From: Trebonia sp.
Lineage (GTDB): Bacteria > Actinomycetota > Actinomycetes > Streptosporangiales > Streptosporangiaceae
Reading direction: 5' to 3'
NCBI GenBank assembly: GCA_030038035.1
Contig: JASHPP010000554.1
Span: forward strand, 1-9,735
DNA: 9,735 nt
Shown: positions 5,430-9,735 of the stretch, one piece after another
Layout of the letters: every line of letters begins with the position of its first letter
Position numbering within the stretch: the first letter of the stretch is position 1
The notes under the pieces: generated by a model
Databases searched by the model: none
Told to the model about the DNA's origin: nothing
Seen by the model: the letters and a program-made list of their open reading frames with translations, nothing else
Translations under genes and position numbers: made by a program

Positions 5430-6644
5430 ATGAACGCGACGCCGCCAGAACAACGCACGCCGTCTGCCTACGCCGCCGCCGGGGTGGACGAGGAGCGCGA
5501 GCAGGCCGCGTTCGCCCGCGTCATGCGCCCGTGGCTGGCCCGCACCACGGTCAGGTCCCCGCTGGTGACGTCCATCACCGGGCTGGCCAGCGGCTACTTC
5601 GCGACGCTCATGCACGTGCCGCCAGGCCCGCCGCTCGCGCTGACCACCGACGGGGTGGGCACCAAGATCATGCTCGCCCGCGAGGCGAACCGCTGGGAGC
5701 CGATCGGGATCGACTGCGTGGCGAACAACGTCAACGACCTGATCTGCGTCGGCGCGGTACCGCTCGCGCTGCTCGACTACATCGCCACGGACCGGATCGA
5801 CGAGGGCGTGCTCGACGAGGTAGCCCGCGGCCTGTTCCTCGGCGCGGAACTAGCCGGCATCGCGATCCCCGGCGGCGAGATCGCGCAGGTCGGGGAGATG
5901 CTCGCGGACTCGGCAGGCGGCGGCCCGATGCTCGATCTGGTGGGCACGGCGATCGGCGCGCTCCCGCCGTTCCAGGCCCCGGTCGGGGCCCCCACGCAGG
6001 CGCCGCGGCAGTCGCGGCTGAGCGAGGAGGCAGGCCGGGTCCTGGGCAGCCAGCCGGCCTGGCGGGAGGCCGTGGACGGCAGCGCGGCCCGGCCGGGTGA
6101 CGTGGTGCTCGGGCTGCCGAGCTCCGGGCTGCACAGCAACGGTTACTCCCTCGCCAGGCACGCGCTGTTCCGCACGGGCGGCATGTCGCTGTCGGACCCG
6201 GTACCGGGCAGCGGCCGCCGGCTGGCGGACGCGCTGCTGCAGCCGACCCGGGTGTACGTGAAGGCGGCGGAGGCGCTGTGGGCGGCGGGCATCACCCCGC
6301 GCGGCATGGCGCACATCTCCGGCGGCGGGCTGCTCAATCTCGCCAGGCTCGCGGCCGACGTGTCCTACGAGCTGGACGCGATCGTTCCGGTGCCGGAGAT
6401 ATTCGCGCTGATCGCCGACCGGGGCGAGATCCCGCCGGCCACCATGTACGCGACGTTCAACATGGGAATCGGGTTCTGCGTCGTCGTGTCCAAGTCCGAC
6501 CAGCCGGCCGCGCTCGAGGCGCTGAAGGACGTCGGCGAGGACGCGGTCCGCGTCGGCTGGGTGACCAGCCGCCCCGGCCGGACGGTGTCGATCCCGTCAG
6601 CGGGCCTATTGGGCAAAGGGGACGCGTTCGAACCGGTACGTTAG
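5430..6644 (+). CDS. purM: PurM-family AIR synthase (phosphoribosylformylglycinamidine cyclo-ligase), 404 aa
   Basis: PurM converts formylglycinamidine ribonucleotide and ATP to aminoimidazole ribonucleotide in cytosolic purine synthesis. Family landmarks in order: YAAAGVD (14-20), the nucleotide-site segment TTDGVGTKIMLA (72-83), IGIDCVANNVNDLICVGA (92-109), GGEIAQ (148-153; E. coli-type PurM has GGETAEMPG), GLPSSGLHSNGYSL (228-241, H235), ISGGGLL (296-302) and TFNMGIGF (342-349). At 404 residues it exceeds the usual about 345-360, mainly through an insertion of roughly 35-40 residues at 181-219 between IGALPP and RPGDVVLGLP. The ATG at 5430 follows a -10-like box directly, with no Shine-Dalgarno sequence, so a leaderless transcript is likely. 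It is followed after 6 bases by the M20 gene, and no other purine gene is visible. The divergent GGE motif, the insertion and the setting leave open a paralogue (AIR synthase-related protein) rather than the main purM. Confidence 0.82.
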   Translation: MNATPPEQRTPSAYAAAGVDEEREQAAFARVMRPWLARTTVRSPLVTSITGLASGYFATLMHVPPGPPLALTTDGVGTKIMLAREANRWEPIGIDCVANNVNDLICVGAVPLALLDYIATDRIDEGVLDEVARGLFLGAELAGIAIPGGEIAQVGEMLADSAGGGPMLDLVGTAIGALPPFQAPVGAPTQAPRQSRLSEEAGRVLGSQPAWREAVDGSAARPGDVVLGLPSSGLHSNGYSLARHALFRTGGMSLSDPVPGSGRRLADALLQPTRVYVKAAEALWAAGITPRGMAHISGGGLLNLARLAADVSYELDAIVPVPEIFALIADRGEIPPATMYATFNMGIGFCVVVSKSDQPAALEALKDVGEDAVRVGWVTSRPGRTVSIPSAGLLGKGDAFEPVR

Positions 6645-6650
6645 GTTCCC

Positions 6651-8042
6651 ATGAACATCCGGGAGTTTGTTGAGGCGAACGCGGCCGAGTTCGCCGCCGC
6701 GCTGCAGGAGTGGCTGGCGATTCCATCGGTGTCGGCCGACCCGGCCCGCCACGGCGACGTGCGCCGGTCAGCCGAGTGGCTCGCCGCTTACCTGGGCAAG
6801 ACCGGCTTCCCCGTCGCGGACGTGTGGGAGACCGCGGGCCTGCCCGCCGTCTACGCGCACTGGCCCGCCGACGGCGAGGACGCGCCGCACGTGCTCGTGT
6901 ACGGCCACCACGACGTGCAGCCGGCCGAGCTCGCCGACGGCTGGGACTACGAGCCGTTCGAGCCGGCCGAACGAGACGGGAAAATATACGGCCGCGGCGC
7001 CTCCGACGACAAGGGCCAGGTGCTGTTCCACGCGCTCGGCGTGCGCGCCTGCCTCGCGGCGTCCGGTGCGACCGCGCCGCCGGTATCGATCACGATGCTG
7101 ATCGAGGGCGAGGAAGAGTCGGGTTCGCCGAACTTCGCCGGGCTCCTCACCGACCGCAGGGACCGGCTGCGCCCCGACGTGATCGTGGTCAGCGACACCA
7201 CGATGTGGGCGGCGGACGTCCCGTCGATCTGCACGGGAACGCGCGGCCTGGTGGACGCCGAGATCACCCTGACCGGGCCGTCGCACGACCTGCACTCGGG
7301 CTCGTTTGGCGGCGGCGTGCCCAACCCGCTGCACGCGCTGGCGGCGCTGCTCGCCGGGCTGCACGACGCGGACGGCCGGGTGACGCTGCCGGGCTTCTAC
7401 GACGACGTGATCCCGCTGTCGGACGCCGAGCGGGACCTGCTCGCGAGGCTGCCGTTCGGCGAGAGGGAGTGGCTGACCGGCGCCGGCGACAGCGGCGCGA
7501 CGTACGGCGAGGCCGGCTACACCACGCTTGAGCGGATCTGGGCCCGGCCGACCGCCGAGGTCAACGGCGTCTGGGGCGGGCACACCGGCCCGGGGCCGAA
7601 GACGATCATCCCGGGCCAGGCACATGCCAAGGTCTCGTTCCGGCTGGTCGCCGCGCAGGAGCCGGCCGCCGTCATCACATCGCTTCGGGAGTACATCAAG
7701 ACCTTTACTCCGAACGGACTCGTGGCGACTGTCACCGCCGGACACGGAGTACGCCCGTGCAGGTCGCCGATCGACTCACCTGCTGTGGCCGCGACACGCC
7801 GGGCGATGGAGCGCGCGTTCGGCCGGGAGGTGCTGTTCACCAGGGAGGGCGGCAGCGGCCCCGAGGCGGACCTCGCCGGCATCCTCGGCGCGCCGCTCGC
7901 CTTCCTGGCGGTAGGGCTTGACGCGGACCGCATTCACGCACCCAATGAGTATGTGGACCTTTCCAGGCTGCTGCGGGGCGCGGAAGCGGCGGCCTACCTG
8001 TGGGGAGAGCTCGCGGCAGGCGCGGGGACCGACCCGTGGTAA
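6651..8042 (+). CDS. M20-family metallodipeptidase, 463 aa
   Basis: This is a dizinc aminoacyl peptidase of the M20/CNDP-like dipeptidase group, which hydrolyses dipeptides or short peptides in the cytosol. Metal and catalytic residues are all present: H86 and D88 in YGHHDVQP, D119 in GRGASDDKGQ, E155 (catalytic) and E156 (metal) in EGEEESGS, D182 in VVSDTTMW, and H429 in RIHAPNEYV. The dimerisation/lid segment HDLHSGSFGGGVPNP (212-226, H215) and the substrate-side Arg in KVSFRLV (R331) are also there. The length is normal for the family and no signal peptide is seen. The ATG at 6651 lies 6 bases after the purM-like stop, with only a short AGG (6643-6645) upstream, so coupled translation is likely. 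A TACGTT (6637-6642) could serve as an internal -10. The 3' end overlaps nudC by 7 bases. The specific peptide substrate is unknown. Confidence 0.9.
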   Translation: MNIREFVEANAAEFAAALQEWLAIPSVSADPARHGDVRRSAEWLAAYLGKTGFPVADVWETAGLPAVYAHWPADGEDAPHVLVYGHHDVQPAELADGWDYEPFEPAERDGKIYGRGASDDKGQVLFHALGVRACLAASGATAPPVSITMLIEGEEESGSPNFAGLLTDRRDRLRPDVIVVSDTTMWAADVPSICTGTRGLVDAEITLTGPSHDLHSGSFGGGVPNPLHALAALLAGLHDADGRVTLPGFYDDVIPLSDAERDLLARLPFGEREWLTGAGDSGATYGEAGYTTLERIWARPTAEVNGVWGGHTGPGPKTIIPGQAHAKVSFRLVAAQEPAAVITSLREYIKTFTPNGLVATVTAGHGVRPCRSPIDSPAVAATRRAMERAFGREVLFTREGGSGPEADLAGILGAPLAFLAVGLDADRIHAPNEYVDLSRLLRGAEAAAYLWGELAAGAGTDPW

Positions 8043-9058
8043 GCGTCCCCGCAGGCACAGAACCCTTCGAGGCCGGCCCGCTAGGCCGCCTCGCTCTCGC
8101 GCGCTCCGCGGTCGACCGGGCGACGCACCTGCGCGGCGACGCCGCGTGGGTGGCGGCCGCGTGGGCGAATCCGCGCACCCGGGTGCTCGTGGTCAGCGAC
8201 TCCCAGGCGCTCGTCCGGTTCGACGGTGACCAGCCGGAGCTGGTCTTCGTGCCGCCGGGCGACGCGCCGGAAGGCACCAGGTTCCTGCTGGGCGTGGATG
8301 AGAACGACGTCGCCTACTTCGGGGTGAGTGGCGTGCTCGCGGCAGCCGCCACGGCTCGTTCAGAAGAGGCTCTGCTGGCTCCGGGGGGGACGACCCCCCC
8401 GCTCCCCCCCGACGCCAAGCCCATGTCGCTGCGGCAGTTGGGCGCGGTGCTCAGCGACCGGGACGCCGGGCTGTTCACCCACGCGGTGGCCCTGGCGAAC
8501 TGGCACGAGAGCCACACCCACTGCCCGCAGTGCGGCACCCCGACCGTGCCTGCCCCGGCGGGGCACCTGACGACCTGCCCGAAGGACGGGACCGAGCACT
8601 TCCCGCGGGTCGATCCCGCGATGATCGTGCTGGTCACCGACCCGGACGACCGGTGCCTGCTGGCCAGGAACCTGGCCTGGCCGCAGCGCCGGATGTCGGT
8701 GCTCGCCGGGTTCGTCGAGACCGGTGAGTCCGCCGAGCACGCGGTGGCCCGCGAGGTCTTCGAGGAGACCGCGATCGCCGTCGGGCAGATCCGCTACCTG
8801 GGCAGCCAGCCGTGGCCGATGCCGCGCAGCCTGATGCTCGGGTTCCAGGCCGTCGCCATGGCCGGGCAGCAGATCGTGGTCGACGCCGAGGAGATCGGCG
8901 AGGCGCACTGGTTCACCCGCCCGGAGCTGCTGGCCGGCCTTGAGGCGGGCGAGCTCGGCATCGCGCCGACGTCCTCGATCGCCCGTCGGCTGATCGAATA
9001 CTGGTACGGCGCCGAGCTTCCCGACGGACCTGGCGGCTGGACGACGCCGGCTCGCTAG
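8036..9058 (+). CDS. nudC: NudC-type NAD(H) pyrophosphatase / deNADding Nudix hydrolase, 340 aa
   Basis: NudC cleaves NADH to NMNH and AMP and removes NAD caps from RNA (family knowledge). It has a poorly conserved N-terminal domain (about 1-130), a zinc-ribbon-like segment (about 161-190) and the catalytic domain. The Nudix box spans G225 to about V248: GFVETGE (225-231), RE (239-240) and EE (243-244), but the usual Gly two positions after EE is Ala246. The family motif SQPWPFPxS appears as SQPWPMPRS (257-265). The zinc site looks incomplete: C163 and C166 in CPQC, C181, but Asp184 where a fourth Cys would sit. The GTG at 8036 is preferred over more upstream starts because GGGGA (8024-8028) lies 7 bases before it and it gives the operon-style overlap with the M20 stop. 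The linker at 116-126 (PGGTTPPLPPD) is encoded by a G/C hairpin. Confidence 0.9.
   Translation: MVSVPAGTEPFEAGPLGRLALARSAVDRATHLRGDAAWVAAAWANPRTRVLVVSDSQALVRFDGDQPELVFVPPGDAPEGTRFLLGVDENDVAYFGVSGVLAAAATARSEEALLAPGGTTPPLPPDAKPMSLRQLGAVLSDRDAGLFTHAVALANWHESHTHCPQCGTPTVPAPAGHLTTCPKDGTEHFPRVDPAMIVLVTDPDDRCLLARNLAWPQRRMSVLAGFVETGESAEHAVAREVFEETAIAVGQIRYLGSQPWPMPRSLMLGFQAVAMAGQQIVVDAEEIGEAHWFTRPELLAGLEAGELGIAPTSSIARRLIEYWYGAELPDGPGGWTTPAR
8382..8410. repeat. G7/C7 hairpin followed by a further C7 run inside nudC
   Basis: CGGGGGGG (8382-8389) pairs perfectly with CCCCCCCG (8394-8401) across the loop ACGA, and another run of seven C follows at 8404-8410. The stretch encodes a Pro/Gly/Thr linker between the N-terminal domain and the rest of NudC. 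Homopolymers of seven are prone to slippage, and any slip would shift the frame and remove the catalytic domain. The region is also error-prone for sequencing, but the frame is intact as given. Confidence 0.8.
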
Positions 9059-9101
9059 CATGTTGTTCACAGTTTTTTCCGTGGTTTTGCATCGTAATTT
9101 C

Positions 9102-9134
9102 TTGACAAAAACGATCTATTTACTAGGCTATACT
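9102..9134 (+). promoter_or_regulatory. Sigma-70-like promoter of the winged-helix regulator
   Basis: A perfect -35 hexamer TTGACA lies at 9102-9107. Two -10 candidates follow: TAGGCT at 9124-9129 (spacer 16) and the better-looking TATACT at 9129-9134 (spacer 21, too long by itself). An ATCGT/ACGAT dyad (9091-9095 and 9111-9115) brackets the -35 and could be an operator. The region is sharply AT-rich against its surroundings. Confidence 0.65.
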
Positions 9135-9148
9135 GGGCAAGCGCGCGG

Positions 9149-9670
9149 ATGGAGGTGGCGGAGGACGTGCAGATAGGAACCCGACTGCTCGGCGGCATGG
9201 AGGCCCCGCCGTATGAGCCCGCGGCCTCGCCGTCGCCGGCCGGCGCGGACGGGACCCTGCTCGCGGTCGTCCCGATCCCGGGGACAGGGACGTCGCTCGC
9301 GATCGTCGGCTACCCGGTGAACGCGGTGGGGGCGCTGGGCCTGCCGGACGAGCCCGGCTCGCCGGAGGCCGCGAACGGCCGTACCGGGCTGCTGCTCGAC
9401 CACGACCAGCGCCGGGTCTGGGTGGACGGGGCGGAGGTCACGCTCACGTTCCAGGAGTTCGAGCTGCTGGCCTTCCTCAGCGCGCACCCGTCGACCGTGT
9501 TCACCAGGACCGACCTGGTACGGCGGGTGTGGCAGCGCGACTTCTCCGCCGACAGCCGCACCGTCGACGTGCACGTCAGCCGGCTGCGGCACAAGCTCGG
9601 CCCGGCCTACGGCAGGTACCTCGTCACCGAATACCGGGTCGGCTACCAGTTCCGGCCGCCGCTCATCTGA
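9149..9670 (+). CDS. Orphan OmpR/PhoB-type winged-helix transcriptional regulator, 173 aa
   Basis: Residues about 79-170 form a Trans_reg_C (OmpR/PhoB) winged-helix DNA-binding domain: the entry strands (LLLDHDQRRVWVDGAEVTLT), helices from FQEFELLAFL through TRTDLVRRVW, the recognition helix RTVDVHVSRLRHKL (137-150) and the wing YLVTEYRVGYQF (157-168). No receiver domain with phosphoacceptor Asp exists. The first about 75 residues are Ala/Pro/Gly-rich and contain a short hydrophobic beta-like piece (GTLLAVVPI, SLAIVGYPV), so control is unlikely to be by classical phosphorelay. Similar receiver-less regulators occur in actinobacteria. The ATG at 9149 gives MEVAEDVQIG; an in-frame GTG at 9167 preceded by GGAGG (9151-9155) is a credible alternative start. 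It has its own promoter and ends immediately before the stop of a convergent gene. Its targets are unknown; self-regulation at the curved promoter is plausible. Confidence 0.82.
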   Translation: MEVAEDVQIGTRLLGGMEAPPYEPAASPSPAGADGTLLAVVPIPGTGTSLAIVGYPVNAVGALGLPDEPGSPEAANGRTGLLLDHDQRRVWVDGAEVTLTFQEFELLAFLSAHPSTVFTRTDLVRRVWQRDFSADSRTVDVHVSRLRHKLGPAYGRYLVTEYRVGYQFRPPLI

Positions 9671-9735
9671 TCACCCGCTGACGTCCGGGCCGGCCTTGCC
9701 GATGCTGATCCGCAGCAGCACCCGGCGCTGCGCCT
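9671..9735 (-). CDS. C-terminal end of an unrecognised minus-strand gene (partial, runs off right edge)
   Basis: Read on the minus strand, 20 codons run from the right edge to the TGA at 9673-9671. All 20 end in G or C, which strongly suggests real coding. The tail reads RVLLRISIGKAGPDVSG. Its stop abuts the stop of the winged-helix gene with no spacer, a tail-to-tail arrangement. Twenty residues are too few to identify a family. Confidence 0.6.
   Translation of the reverse strand, partial: AQRRVLLRISIGKAGPDVSG

Noticed and set aside
5262..5615. N-terminal extension of the cupin frame to 5615
   Set aside because: It would run across the divergent promoter and into the purM-like gene. The ATG at 5261 has a good ribosome binding site and matches the start of the cupin family core.
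8000..8035. Upstream start for nudC
   Set aside because: It would add 12 Arg/Gly-rich residues translated from the M20 gene. The GTG at 8036 has GGGGA at a proper distance and a normal overlap with the M20 stop.
9059..9080. Rho-independent terminator after nudC using the T6 run
   Set aside because: No stable GC-rich stem directly precedes the T run at 9073-9078. The run fits better as part of the phased A/T tracts.

Overview
The window looks like chromosomal DNA of a high-GC actinobacterium. Codon third positions are overwhelmingly G or C, GTG starts are used, at least one gene appears to have a leaderless start, and an AdnB-type helicase-nuclease lies close to a NudC-type Nudix hydrolase, a proximity also known from mycobacteria (established knowledge). 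I cannot name the genus from sequence alone.

Layout, left to right. Bases 1-905 are odd. The first about 110 bases end a plus-strand gene with a HEAT-like C-terminus. The rest has weak, broken reading frames and several perfect palindromes, and shows no sign of adnA, which normally sits directly upstream of adnB. Bases 906-4301 hold an intact adnB-like gene (UvrD-family motor plus C-terminal RecB-type nuclease) that carries a striking 50-base palindrome inside its coding sequence. Bases 4302-4438 form a convergent intergenic region with a perfect 15-bp inverted repeat around an AT-rich core. On the minus strand a cupin of the 2,4'-dihydroxyacetophenone dioxygenase type (5261 down to 4740) is followed after 9 bases by a small thiamine-binding (MTH1187/YkoF) family gene broken by a frameshift near 4592.

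A 168-base divergent region with five CACCGAG heptamers separates the cupin from a tightly packed plus-strand operon: a PurM-family AIR synthase (5430-6644), an M20 metallodipeptidase (6651-8042) and nudC (8036-9058). The gaps are 6 bases and then a 7-base overlap, so co-transcription is likely. All three act on small molecules (purine precursor, peptides, NAD(H)/NAD-capped RNA), but the sequence does not show a shared pathway. nudC contains a G7/C7 hairpin at a domain junction.

After nudC comes an AT-rich promoter with A/T tracts spaced about 11 bases apart. It drives an orphan OmpR/PhoB-type winged-helix regulator without a receiver domain (9149-9670). This gene is convergent with the C-terminal end of a minus-strand gene that runs off the right edge.

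No rRNA, tRNA, CRISPR array or complete insertion sequence was seen. I do not see a convincing new multi-gene system. The most unusual items are the hairpin-forming insertions inside adnB and nudC and the apparent loss or displacement of adnA.
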